Positions 51,839 through 59,279 of a stretch of DNA of 64,000 nt are shown piece after piece. Within the stretch, counting starts at the first letter, position 1; every line of letters begins with the position of its first letter. The translations under genes were made by a program, and so were the position numbers. The stretch comes from an uncultured Christensenellaceae bacterium (GTDB taxonomy: Bacteria; Bacillota; Clostridia; Christensenellales; UBA3700): the NCBI GenBank assembly GCA_944383895.1, contig CALWRH010000004.1:81287-145286 (forward strand), given 5' to 3'. The notes under the pieces were generated by a model. It was not told the DNA's origin, searched no databases, and saw only the letters and a list, made by a program, of their open reading frames with translations.

Positions 51839-51867
51839 ATTATAGCAGACTTATCGTAATAAATCAA
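51839..51867 (-). promoter_or_regulatory. Promoter of the XRE/R-M operon
   Basis: On the minus strand: TTGATT (51867-51862), 17-nt spacer, TATAAT (51844-51839). Confidence 0.7.
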
Positions 51868-51902
51868 GCTCCGATTGCCCCTTTAACTGGACTCCAAAAA
51901 TC

Positions 51903-51934
51903 AATTTGCAACCCTTGCGTGTGTTTGTCTTGAT
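51903..51934 (+). repeat. Long direct repeat, copy 1 (with imperfect hairpin)
   Basis: A 32-bp sequence containing CAACCCTTGCGTGTG, identical but for one base to 59280-59311. Its CCTTGCGTGTGTTTGTC arm pairs imperfectly with a downstream segment near 51952-51968, giving a decayed version of the perfect hairpin at copy 2. The two copies flank the aminopeptidase and RiPP genes. Confidence 0.85.
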
Positions 51935-52080
51935 TAGAGGTCGTTACAAATGACAAAAAGAGCAAGGGGCTCAAGACAACTGCTGTCTTTGCAATATATA
52001 GGTAAAAGATAGACAAAAAAGCGCGCACCTAAATTGCCTTGTGCGGAATAACAGGTATCCTTCCTAAAATTCATAATCTA

Positions 52081-52109
52081 TTGCGTTTTCGCGGGGAACG
52101 TGCTACAAT
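52081..52109 (+). promoter_or_regulatory. Promoter of the M18 aminopeptidase
   Basis: TTGCGT (52081-52086), 17-nt spacer, TACAAT (52104-52109); an AGGGGG ribosome binding site follows before the ATG at 52140. Confidence 0.6.
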
Positions 52110-52139
52110 ATAGCCGAAAAAGATACCAGGGGGAATTTT

Positions 52140-53540
52140 ATGTCAGATAAAAAAAATAAGGCACAGGAGCGTTACGATAAACTCGCCTATGTCAAGAAGA
52201 ACTATTTTGAAGAGGCATCCAAGAATGAGCGCAATGATATCTATGCCTATGCCGAAGGATACAAGGCGTTTCTCGATGCCGCTAAGACGGAGCGAGAGGC
52301 TTGTGTAGTGGCGGTTTCAAGGGCAAAGGAGCAGGGATTCACAGAATATCATTTTGGAGATGCGCTCGTTGCTGGCGACAAGAAGTATTTTGTCAACCGT
52401 GGTAAATCTGTTGTCGTATTCCGTGTCGGGACACGCAATCTTGAGACGGACGGCATGCGCCTTATCGCCTCGCACATCGATGCACCTCGCGTTGACATCA
52501 AACAGATCCCGCTATATGAGGACAGTGGCATGTGCTATCTCAAAACGCACTATTACGGCGGCATCAAGAAATATCAGTGGACAGCGATCCCGCTTGCGCT
52601 ACACGGCATCGTCATTCTCAAAGACGGCACAAAGGTCTCTATCAGAGTGGGAGAGAATACCAAGGATCCAGTGTTCTACATCGATGACCTGCTTCCGCAC
52701 CTCAGCGGTGAGCAGATGGCAAAGATAGGCGGCAAGATCATTGAGGGCGAACAGCTCAACGTAGTAGTCGGCGGTTTGCCCCACGCTGATGCCGAGGCTG
52801 GCAAGCGCATTAAGTACACTGTGCTCGACTATCTAAACAAGGAATACGGCATGTGCGAGGAGGACTTCATCTCCGCAGAGCTAAGTGCCGTTCCCGCATA
52901 TTCCGCACGCGACATTGGCTTTGACCGTGCCTTTATCGGCGCTTATGGCCACGATGACCGCGTCTGTGCATATACCGCACTTACCGCCGTCCTCAACAAT
53001 GAGAGCGAGCACACCGTGCTTGCCATGCTTGTTGACAAGGAAGAGATCGGCAGCGAAGGCACGACGGGGATGCAGTCTAAGATCTATGAGGATCTCATGG
53101 AGGACATTTGTGCGGCGCTCAGTGCAAACTTTCGCAAAGTGCGCTATGCATCCAAATGCCTTTCTGCCGACGTGACCGCCGCATTCGACCCCAACTTCTC
53201 GGGTGTCTTTGAAAAGCTAAACGCCGCAATCGTCTCCTGTGGGACCTGCATGAGAAAGTTTACGGGTGCACGTGGAAAGAGCGGTTCCAACGATGCTTCT
53301 GCCGAATTTGTTGCTGAAGTCCGCAAGATATTCGATAAAGAGGGTGTCATATGGCAGACCGCAGAGCTCGGCAAAGTGGATGTGGGAGGCGGCGGTACGG
53401 TGGCAAAGTTTCTCGCCAAGCTTAACATCGACACCATCGATCTGGGCGTTCCCGTCATCTCCATGCACGCGCCTTGGGAACTCATCTCCAAGGCTGACCT
53501 CTACAGCAATTATCGCGCATTTCTCGCTTTTATGAAATAA
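52140..53540 (+). CDS. M18 family aminopeptidase
   Basis: A 466-residue cytosolic zinc aminopeptidase of family M18. Metal and catalytic motifs: 'SHIDAPRVD' (first HxD), 'GAYGHDDRVCAY', 'DKEEIGSEGTTG' with the catalytic and ligand Glu residues, and 'ISMHAPWE' near the C-terminus. It would remove N-terminal acidic or neutral residues from peptides. Codon choice (many CGC, GAC and AAG codons) differs from both the host-like genes and the AT-rich neighbours, which suggests separate transfer. It lies inside the 32-bp direct repeats with the RiPP genes; a role in leader or peptide trimming is possible but only inferred. Confidence 0.92.
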   Translation: MSDKKNKAQERYDKLAYVKKNYFEEASKNERNDIYAYAEGYKAFLDAAKTEREACVVAVSRAKEQGFTEYHFGDALVAGDKKYFVNRGKSVVVFRVGTRNLETDGMRLIASHIDAPRVDIKQIPLYEDSGMCYLKTHYYGGIKKYQWTAIPLALHGIVILKDGTKVSIRVGENTKDPVFYIDDLLPHLSGEQMAKIGGKIIEGEQLNVVVGGLPHADAEAGKRIKYTVLDYLNKEYGMCEEDFISAELSAVPAYSARDIGFDRAFIGAYGHDDRVCAYTALTAVLNNESEHTVLAMLVDKEEIGSEGTTGMQSKIYEDLMEDICAALSANFRKVRYASKCLSADVTAAFDPNFSGVFEKLNAAIVSCGTCMRKFTGARGKSGSNDASAEFVAEVRKIFDKEGVIWQTAELGKVDVGGGGTVAKFLAKLNIDTIDLGVPVISMHAPWELISKADLYSNYRAFLAFMK

Positions 53541-53828
53541 CGCGGCGCAGCGGGCATCTTCCTGTAAAATTGCCCTTTTCCACATGAGCGGCACTTACGC
53601 TGTCATGCCGTTCATTCAAACGAAGTCGTTGCCGGTTTCAGATATGCATGTAACCAGAAAACATGTCGGTAAAATACTCGGTATATTCCGAACGTATTTT
53701 TATGGTTGCTTTGTAAAAAGTGCCAATAAGGGTATGATCATTGCAGGAAAAAGAAAGAACGAATAATGTTTTGAGAAGATGCAAATAGGCGCAAGAGCTA
53801 CAAAGCAAATTCGTAAAGGAAAACTAGA
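53541..53828. other. Non-coding stretch after the aminopeptidase
   Basis: Between the aminopeptidase stop and the terminator there is no convincing gene. A 60-codon frame at 53584-53766 lacks a ribosome binding site and recognisable features. Composition shifts here from GC-rich to AT-rich. Confidence 0.5.
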
Positions 53829-53867
53829 GGGGGTGTTCTGTTGTCGGAACACTTCCCAGTTTTTTTG
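53829..53867 (+). terminator. Intrinsic terminator
   Basis: A roughly 10-bp stem with wobbles and one bulge (53829-53838 with 53847-53857) followed by a run of seven T. It isolates the RiPP locus from the aminopeptidase. From 53868 to the promoter at 53970 the DNA is AT-rich without features. Confidence 0.65.
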
Positions 53868-53969
53868 TACTTATAGGGGGATAAAATTCAAATTTATTCA
53901 ATAGAATTTTCAAAATATTTATTACACAGTAGCGTCAATCCTGCAATTATTAAAAATGCTTGATCCCAC

Positions 53970-53998
53970 TTGACAAAATTAAAATTTTTAGGTATAAT
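53970..53998 (+). promoter_or_regulatory. Perfect consensus promoter of precursor peptide 1
   Basis: TTGACA (53970-53975), 17-nt spacer, TATAAT (53993-53998), then AGGAGGT and the peptide start codon. Confidence 0.9.
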
Positions 53999-54019
53999 TT
54001 ATTCATAGGAGGTAATATT

Positions 54020-54121
54020 ATGATTTTTTATGACGATATTGAAACATCGTATGCTGCTGATTGCAAGTGCGATGACTATTGTTCCGATTGTCCCAATAAT
54101 TCAACTGGTTGCGATGAATAA
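54020..54121 (+). CDS. Candidate RiPP precursor peptide 1 (Cys/Asp-rich)
   Basis: A 33-residue peptide too short for usual gene callers. A short acidic leader (MIFYDDIETSYAAD) is followed by a core with five Cys and many Asp/Asn/Ser residues (CKCDDYCSDCPNNSTGCDE). It has a perfect consensus promoter and AGGAGG at ideal distance. A strong hairpin with a T run follows directly, and then a radical SAM/SPASM maturase on the same strand. Cys next to Asp or Ser in the core fits thioether-forming maturases (sactipeptide or ranthipeptide type). The modification itself is inferred. Confidence 0.75.
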   Translation: MIFYDDIETSYAADCKCDDYCSDCPNNSTGCDE

Positions 54122-54127
54122 CGCACG

Positions 54128-54166
54128 TACTCTCTCCTACACTAGGGGGAGAGTATATTATTTTTC
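54128..54166 (+). terminator. Attenuator/terminator between precursor 1 and its maturase
   Basis: A stem of about 11 bp (54128-54138 with 54145-54155, two G-U pairs), followed by TATTATTTTTC. Placed between peptide and enzyme genes it would give more precursor than enzyme mRNA, a common RiPP arrangement. Confidence 0.75.
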
Positions 54167-54183
54167 AAGGCTTATATTGTATC

Positions 54184-55458
54184 ATGAATTACAAGAAATC
54201 TTTATATAATCTGCTTATTCCTTATACCAATAATGAAACCATCATTTTTAACTCTTTTACTGGTGCTATTGGAAAACTTGATAAAAACACCTTAAAGCAT
54301 TACAATGAAAATCAATTTTCAGAAACAGAAATTGAGATTCTTTCCAAAAAGGGAATATTAATACCCGTTGATTTAGATGAAAAGAGTAAAATTAACAGTG
54401 AAAGAAAAAAAGGCATTGAAAATAACCATGCGAAACTTTTTAGAATTTGGCCCACCTCTGGTTGCAATGCAAGATGTTATTACTGTTTTGAAAAAGGCAT
54501 AAAAATTACTAATATGTCGAAAAAGACGGCAGATGATGTAGTCAATTTCATTGATAATACACTAAACGAAGAAGATGTTTTAAGATTAGAGTGGTTTGGT
54601 GGGGAGCCGCTTTTAAATGTCGAAATAATTGATTACATCATGGATAAATTAAATATTATCTGCGCAAATAAACGGTGTGAAATTCAGAATTCCATGATAA
54701 GCAACGGAAGTTTGATTACTGAAGATTTAGTATTAAAAATGAAAAACAAATGGAATATACAATCCATCCAAATCACTTTAGATGGTTATGACTCAACTTA
54801 CAACCAAATAAAAAATTATTATAATCCAGTTACTTGCAATTTTAAAAAAGTGATTGAAGCTATAAAATTACTTTCTAAAAGTGGCATAAAAACAGCTATC
54901 CGTATGAATTACGATACAAAAAATTATCAGAGTCTTGTAGAATTAATCGAATTTTTACATATAGAGTTAAGTGGATATAAAAAGCTAATATATTATGTCT
55001 TTCCTGTTTGGAGTTCCACTGATGAATATGCCGAAAATTCATATTCTTCCACTACTATAGCAGATATGAACTTATTGTCATTATTTGACTTATTAGTAAA
55101 ATATCGAATGAGTACCATCAAAGCCATAGCTCGACTTAATTATAAAGCACATGCTTGTCAAGCTTGGAATCTTCATAGTTATGCAATTTTACCCAATGGC
55201 GACATTGCTAAATGTTGTGAATCGTACAATCAAGTGATTGGTTCTGTTACACAAGGGATTACAGATATAGACACATATAATTTTTGGACAACTTCAATTT
55301 TAGAAGAAAAATGCGATTCATGTATTTACCTGCCTCTTTGTCAAGGTGGCTGCAAGTCATCCTACTTTAATAGAATGCCGCATTGTTTTGCCTTTAAACC
55401 AATTATCAACGAAATACTAAAATGGTATGTTTCTTACTTAGACAACCAATGTAAATGA
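54184..55458 (+). CDS. Radical SAM/SPASM peptide maturase 1
   Basis: A 424-residue radical SAM enzyme. The N-terminal ~80 residues ('ETIIFNSFTGAIGKLDKNTL') form a small precursor-recognition-like domain. The radical SAM core has CNARCYYC (Cys94, Cys98, Cys101) for the SAM-binding [4Fe-4S] cluster and 'LEWFGGEPLL'. The C-terminal SPASM domain has Cys pairs 'IAKCCES', 'CDSCIYLPLCQGGC' and a final 'HCFAF' for auxiliary clusters. It most resembles the maturases of clostridial Cys-rich peptides (CcpM/Clo7bot type; from memory). It would install thioether or other links in precursor 1. Weak ribosome binding site; AT-rich. Confidence 0.88.
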   Translation: MNYKKSLYNLLIPYTNNETIIFNSFTGAIGKLDKNTLKHYNENQFSETEIEILSKKGILIPVDLDEKSKINSERKKGIENNHAKLFRIWPTSGCNARCYYCFEKGIKITNMSKKTADDVVNFIDNTLNEEDVLRLEWFGGEPLLNVEIIDYIMDKLNIICANKRCEIQNSMISNGSLITEDLVLKMKNKWNIQSIQITLDGYDSTYNQIKNYYNPVTCNFKKVIEAIKLLSKSGIKTAIRMNYDTKNYQSLVELIEFLHIELSGYKKLIYYVFPVWSSTDEYAENSYSSTTIADMNLLSLFDLLVKYRMSTIKAIARLNYKAHACQAWNLHSYAILPNGDIAKCCESYNQVIGSVTQGITDIDTYNFWTTSILEEKCDSCIYLPLCQGGCKSSYFNRMPHCFAFKPIINEILKWYVSYLDNQCK

Positions 55459-55536
55459 ATTCAATCCCGATTTTGGTTAAAATCAAAGAAATGGGGGTTT
55501 TATATCTAATTGTGATTGTACAAATTTAATCGATCT

Positions 55537-55928
55537 TTATCTTTTTTGACGAATTGAACAATAATTAATATAACACTTTAAAATGTTACCTAATATTGGC
55601 TTATATACAAAATATTTAGGCTTTCTTGTAAAATTTGATGTTTTATAACCACCTTGACAGATGGGTTAATACATAATATCTTTACATTTTTTTTATCATC
55701 GATTCCCTGTCTTCTATCGTTATTAACCTTAAGACTCTCATTATAATTATTGAGAACAATAATTCCTTTCCTTAATAAAATAGAGCTTCTTGCAAAAGAT
55801 TTAACGAATTATATCTTTCCATTAAATTATCTTCAAATAAACCAATTACGCCAGATAAAGTATCGAATATTATTGTCTTAACAGCCAAAGGGAATAAACA
55901 AGTTGTATCTTGATTTTTTATACTTAAT
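55537..55928 (-). pseudogene. Decayed fourth radical SAM maturase with internal deletion
   Basis: Read on the minus strand across frameshifts, this segment matches maturase 1 at both ends. 'KYKKSRYNLFIPFG' and 'KTIIFDTLSGVIGLFED' match its N-terminus; 'LLRKGIIVLNNYNES' matches 'LSKKGILIPVDLDEK'; 'CQGGYKTSNFTRKPKYF' then 'YKPILGNILKCYINY' matches its C-terminus. The whole radical SAM core is missing, the start codon is ATT where ATG is expected, and at least three frame changes are needed. A GGGAG site remains before the dead start. It lies just downstream of maturase 2 on the same strand. Confidence 0.8.
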
Positions 55929-55945
55929 CGTTTCTCCCTACTTAC

Positions 55946-57256
55946 TTAAGAAGTATATTTTTTGCCTTTAGAAATATATTCTAAAACTTGATTCTTAATC
56001 TTAGCTAATAAAGCATTATATATCAAACAGTTCCCGTTCTTTACAGAACAATCATAGATACCAAAACATTCACACTGACATGCTGGATATAAATCACATG
56101 TTTGACATCCCAAATTCATATTGCCCATAGCACTTTGTTTTTGAGCATCATTGTAATATAATCCATCAAAAATAGATCCTATGACTTTATTCCCCAACCC
56201 AATATAATGCTCACATTTATACAATTCTCCACTTGGACCTATAACGAAATTATTTTTCTTTGCCATCCCACAAAAAACTGGCTGAAAAAAAGGGGGCCGT
56301 TCTACTGATTGTTTAGGATATAGGCTTTCTTGTGAAAGTTTATTATAAAATCTTTTTTTTACAAGGGAAAATTCATCAACAAAATAACAGTTTCCACATA
56401 AATTATCAATATAGTCTCTAATATTGGAAAGACTGATTTTTATTTTCCCTTTAAGCCCTAAACCTTTCAATAAGTAATATGCTAATTTATAAAGTTCATG
56501 CAAATTTTTTTTATCAGCGTTCAGTCTAATGGTAACTGTTAATATATCCGCTATTTCTTTTATGTTATTTACAACGATATAAAAATTATTTTTATCCGTT
56601 CTTTTTCGCATTGCGTACGTTTCGCTAAATCCATCTAAGGTAATTTGCACGCGATTAATTCTTGCATCAGTAACTAATTTTTCAGCACGCTCTCTAGTTA
56701 ATAATAATCCATTAGAAATCATACTTGCATTATACTCAATCCCCAATGGCTTAAGTAAGCATAAAAGTCTTTCACTAATATTTAATATCAAATCATAGCA
56801 AAGCATTGGCTCCCCGCCAAACCAACAAATCTTAAGCTTTTTGATGCTTTTCTTGTTTTTTATCGTTTTAACAATAAATTGTATGACTTTATCCGCAGTT
56901 TCGGTCGTCATTACAACTTCTTTATCGCTGTTCGCCTCAAAGCAATAAACACAATTCATATTGCATTTCATTGTAGGAGCAATAACATAAGACAACGAAT
57001 CTACCTGATCAGATTGCAATTTAGAATGCATTATATATTTAGCTTTAAAAAATTCATTTTGACAATTTGGTACTAGAAAACCTTGCCTTATTAAATCATA
57101 ATGAATTTTTTCAGAACATTGAATTTTTTCCCCCAATAATTCTTGATATATAACATTTTCCAATCTAACAATTGAACCAGAAAAAGTATTATATAAAATG
57201 ACAGTATTTTCATCTTGAGAAATCTTAATAGAATACTTTGATAGTTTATAAATCAT
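55946..57256 (-). CDS. Radical SAM/SPASM peptide maturase 2
   Basis: A 436-residue radical SAM enzyme, homologous to maturase 1 over its length. N-terminal recognition-like domain ('NTVILYNTFSGSIVRLENVI'), radical SAM motif CNMNCVYC (Cys98, Cys102, Cys105), 'ICWFGGEPML', 'RVQITLDG', and a C-terminal SPASM domain rich in Cys ('LYKCEHY', 'GCQTCDLYPACQCECFG', 'GNCLIYN'). It starts 3 nt after the stop of precursor peptide 2, so enzyme and substrate are translationally linked. AT-rich; ends just before the maturase pseudogene. Confidence 0.88.
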   Translation of the reverse strand: MIYKLSKYSIKISQDENTVILYNTFSGSIVRLENVIYQELLGEKIQCSEKIHYDLIRQGFLVPNCQNEFFKAKYIMHSKLQSDQVDSLSYVIAPTMKCNMNCVYCFEANSDKEVVMTTETADKVIQFIVKTIKNKKSIKKLKICWFGGEPMLCYDLILNISERLLCLLKPLGIEYNASMISNGLLLTRERAEKLVTDARINRVQITLDGFSETYAMRKRTDKNNFYIVVNNIKEIADILTVTIRLNADKKNLHELYKLAYYLLKGLGLKGKIKISLSNIRDYIDNLCGNCYFVDEFSLVKKRFYNKLSQESLYPKQSVERPPFFQPVFCGMAKKNNFVIGPSGELYKCEHYIGLGNKVIGSIFDGLYYNDAQKQSAMGNMNLGCQTCDLYPACQCECFGIYDCSVKNGNCLIYNALLAKIKNQVLEYISKGKKYTS

Positions 57257-57259
57257 CTT

Positions 57260-57448
57260 TTAGTCCCTATCACACATATCGCATCCATCACAGAAACAAT
57301 TATCACAATCACAGCTACAATAATAATCGCAATTACAGTCATCGCAATCGCAACGACAAGGCCAATCATGACTGTCAGGACAATCATCGCGATTCAACCA
57401 ACAATCACCAACACTTAATAAAATACCCGTTTCTAAAATAATATCCAT
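57260..57448 (-). CDS. Candidate RiPP precursor peptide 2 (very Cys/Asp-rich)
   Basis: A 62-residue peptide with a short hydrophobic leader (MDIILETGILLSVGD) and a core in which Cys and Asp dominate: about 14 Cys, many as CD, CxC or CDxC ('CRCDCDDCNCDYYCSCDCDN'). Start at 57448 has AGGAGAAG upstream; a longer frame to 57505 lacks one and overlaps the leader. Its own consensus-type promoter with a flanking inverted repeat lies upstream. Maturase 2 begins 3 nt downstream. The dense Cys-Asp alternation could carry thioethers or bind metal. Confidence 0.78.
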   Translation of the reverse strand: MDIILETGILLSVGDCWLNRDDCPDSHDWPCRCDCDDCNCDYYCSCDCDNCFCDGCDMCDRD

Positions 57449-57496
57449 TATTCTTCTCCTGATCATATACACATAAAACATTATTGTGTGAGAAAA

Positions 57497-57542
57497 TGAT
57501 ATCATAAGAAAACTACTTTGTCAATGTGCAACGTAGTTTTCT
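57497..57542 (-). promoter_or_regulatory. Promoter and inverted repeat for precursor 2
   Basis: On the minus strand: TTGACA (57525-57520), 17-nt spacer, TATCAT (57502-57497). A perfect 9-bp inverted repeat GAAAACTAC/GTAGTTTTC (57509-57517 and 57534-57542) is centred on the -35 box, a likely operator. The rest of 57543-57697 shows no supported gene. Confidence 0.75.
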
Positions 57543-57697
57543 AATTTTTTCGAATCAGCCTCAAAAATATCACCTTTTACTTAGCGACACCATGGCACAG
57601 AACTGCGGTATAACTAAAAATAAACCGCATAAAAAAGACAAGCATTCCATCTATTATCAACAAGTACTTTTATGTTTTACTAATATGCAATAATACT

Positions 57698-58909
57698 TTA
57701 TTCATTATGCATCCAACGTCCCTTTTTAGGAGAGTAAAAGCAACGAGGATTCTTTTGTTTAATACTTCCCGCAGCTATACCTAAAGGTCTACAATCCTTG
57801 CAAGCATATCTAAATTCACATTGTTTACATTCATCCAATTTTGAAAAATCATAATGCCAAAAATTTTTACATGCATTTGAGTTTAATATTTCAAATATAG
57901 ACTTATCTTTCACATTTCCATATACTATTTGTCGTTCAAAAACACACGGCAATACATCTCCTGTTTCACTTACAACAAATTTTCCATACCAACATGTATT
58001 TCTTTGTTGTGCAGCATGAAACCTTTGCTCAGATATTGAAAAACGAGGTTTCGTTCTACATTTTAGTTCAATTAGATCTTTCCTTGTTGCCTCATGAAAT
58101 TTATCCCCACAACTTTTTACAGATCTAACTAAATCAAATTTATATTTTTTTATGCCAAGCTCTCTAATAAATTTAATCGTATCGTTATAGTACTCTTCAT
58201 TTTCACGCATGATTGATACAGCTATTGTAATAGATAAATTATTGTCCAACATCCTATGTATATTATCAACCGTTTTATTAAAGCTGCCTTGCGTTAAAGT
58301 TATAGCATCATGAATTTGAGCATTAGGTCCATATAATGACACATTGATACGGACAGAATTTCGAACGAAACATTTTAACAACTCGTCATGTAAAATTGTG
58401 CCGTTTGTGAAATACGAAATGCTTTTAAAGTTTAAGTTTCCTGCATAATCTATCAATTTAATAATTTCATTACAACACGAAGGCTCCCCTCCGATAAACT
58501 GAATATGCTTACAATTCAATGTGTTTAATTGATCAAGAACCAAAAACCATTCTTCTGTTTTTAACTTATTGCTTTTTGACTCATGAGTTATACCCTCATA
58601 GCAATGTATACATTTAAGATTGCAGGACTGCGTAACTTCAAGCCAACAAAAATTTATTTCTGTATCAAATTCTTCTTTAAAATTAAATTCTTTATAGCTA
58701 TATTCAGGATCAATTAATTCTTTGGAATATAGCTCGTACAAATATCGTTGCTCATCAATATTTTCTACACGATTTGTTTCTATATAATTTTTAAGAAAAA
58801 CACAGGCTTCGTGATTTATAGCATAAATCCTACTTCTTTTAAAATCATATATTGCACCATTAACGGCTCCAAATACTACTGCTGTTGTTTTAGAAAGAGA
58901 AATTACCAC
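57698..58909 (-). CDS. Radical SAM/SPASM peptide maturase 3
   Basis: A 403-residue radical SAM enzyme of a different branch from maturases 1 and 2. N-terminal domain of ~85 residues ('VFGAVNGAIYDFKRSRIYA'), radical SAM motif CNLKCIHC (Cys96, Cys100, Cys103) with 'IQFIGGEPSCC', then a SPASM domain ('CWYGKFVVSETGDVLPCVFE', 'CKQCEFRYACKDCRPLG', 'NPRCFYSP') supplying auxiliary cluster ligands. The GTG start has AGGAG about 9 nt upstream. Precursor peptide 3 lies 64 nt upstream on the same strand, separated by an attenuator hairpin. It probably modifies the CNPD repeats of that peptide. Confidence 0.87.
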   Translation of the reverse strand: MVISLSKTTAVVFGAVNGAIYDFKRSRIYAINHEACVFLKNYIETNRVENIDEQRYLYELYSKELIDPEYSYKEFNFKEEFDTEINFCWLEVTQSCNLKCIHCYEGITHESKSNKLKTEEWFLVLDQLNTLNCKHIQFIGGEPSCCNEIIKLIDYAGNLNFKSISYFTNGTILHDELLKCFVRNSVRINVSLYGPNAQIHDAITLTQGSFNKTVDNIHRMLDNNLSITIAVSIMRENEEYYNDTIKFIRELGIKKYKFDLVRSVKSCGDKFHEATRKDLIELKCRTKPRFSISEQRFHAAQQRNTCWYGKFVVSETGDVLPCVFERQIVYGNVKDKSIFEILNSNACKNFWHYDFSKLDECKQCEFRYACKDCRPLGIAAGSIKQKNPRCFYSPKKGRWMHNE

Positions 58910-58924
58910 AACACACCACTCCTA

Positions 58925-58956
58925 CAGAAAAATAAGCAACAATATTGTTGCTTATT
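58925..58956 (-). terminator. Attenuator/terminator between precursor 3 and its maturase
   Basis: A perfect 26-bp palindrome (58931-58956, AATAAGCAACAAT and its complement), followed on the minus strand by TTTCTG. Like the hairpin after precursor 1 it should limit read-through into the maturase. Confidence 0.7.
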
Positions 58957-58973
58957 TATTTCTGATCAATTAG

Positions 58974-59153
58974 TTAATCTGGATTACAATCACCATAGTC
59001 TGGTCCGCAATTCCCCGAAGGAGCATCTTCAGGCGAGCATATATCAGGATTACACCACCCACTATCTGGGTTACATGTGCTTGGATCATCATATGAAGGA
59101 TTACACATTGTAATTACTCTAACGGTATCAGTAACATCTTCTAATAACAACAT
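58974..59153 (-). CDS. Candidate RiPP precursor peptide 3 (CNPD repeats)
   Basis: A 59-residue peptide absent from long-ORF lists. Leader-like N-terminus (MLLLEDVTDTVRVITM), then a core with seven Cys, four of them in CNP(D/S) motifs: CNPS, CNPD, CNPD, CSPED, CGPDYGD, and a terminal CNPD. Cys followed two or three residues later by Asp or Ser recalls the Cys-x-x-x-Asp spacing of thioether ranthipeptides, but the CxxD spacing is different. AGAGGTGA precedes the ATG and a consensus-type promoter lies upstream. Maturase 3 follows after the attenuator. Confidence 0.78.
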   Translation of the reverse strand: MLLLEDVTDTVRVITMCNPSYDDPSTCNPDSGWCNPDICSPEDAPSGNCGPDYGDCNPD

Positions 59154-59170
59154 AGTTCACCTCTATTTAT

Positions 59171-59199
59171 AGTATACAACATCTTAAATTATATGTCAA
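59171..59199 (-). promoter_or_regulatory. Promoter of precursor peptide 3
   Basis: On the minus strand: TTGACA (59199-59194), 17-nt spacer, TATACT (59176-59171), 17 nt before the start codon. Confidence 0.85.
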
Positions 59200-59279
59200 T
59201 ACATATAAACATCTTTTATTACAGATATCTTACGCAAAGCAGAATATATAATAAGTATCGTAAACAAGGTAATTAATTT

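Noticed and set aside
53584..53766. 60-codon frame after the aminopeptidase
   Set aside because: No ribosome binding site, no domain, mixed composition; kept only as non-coding stretch.
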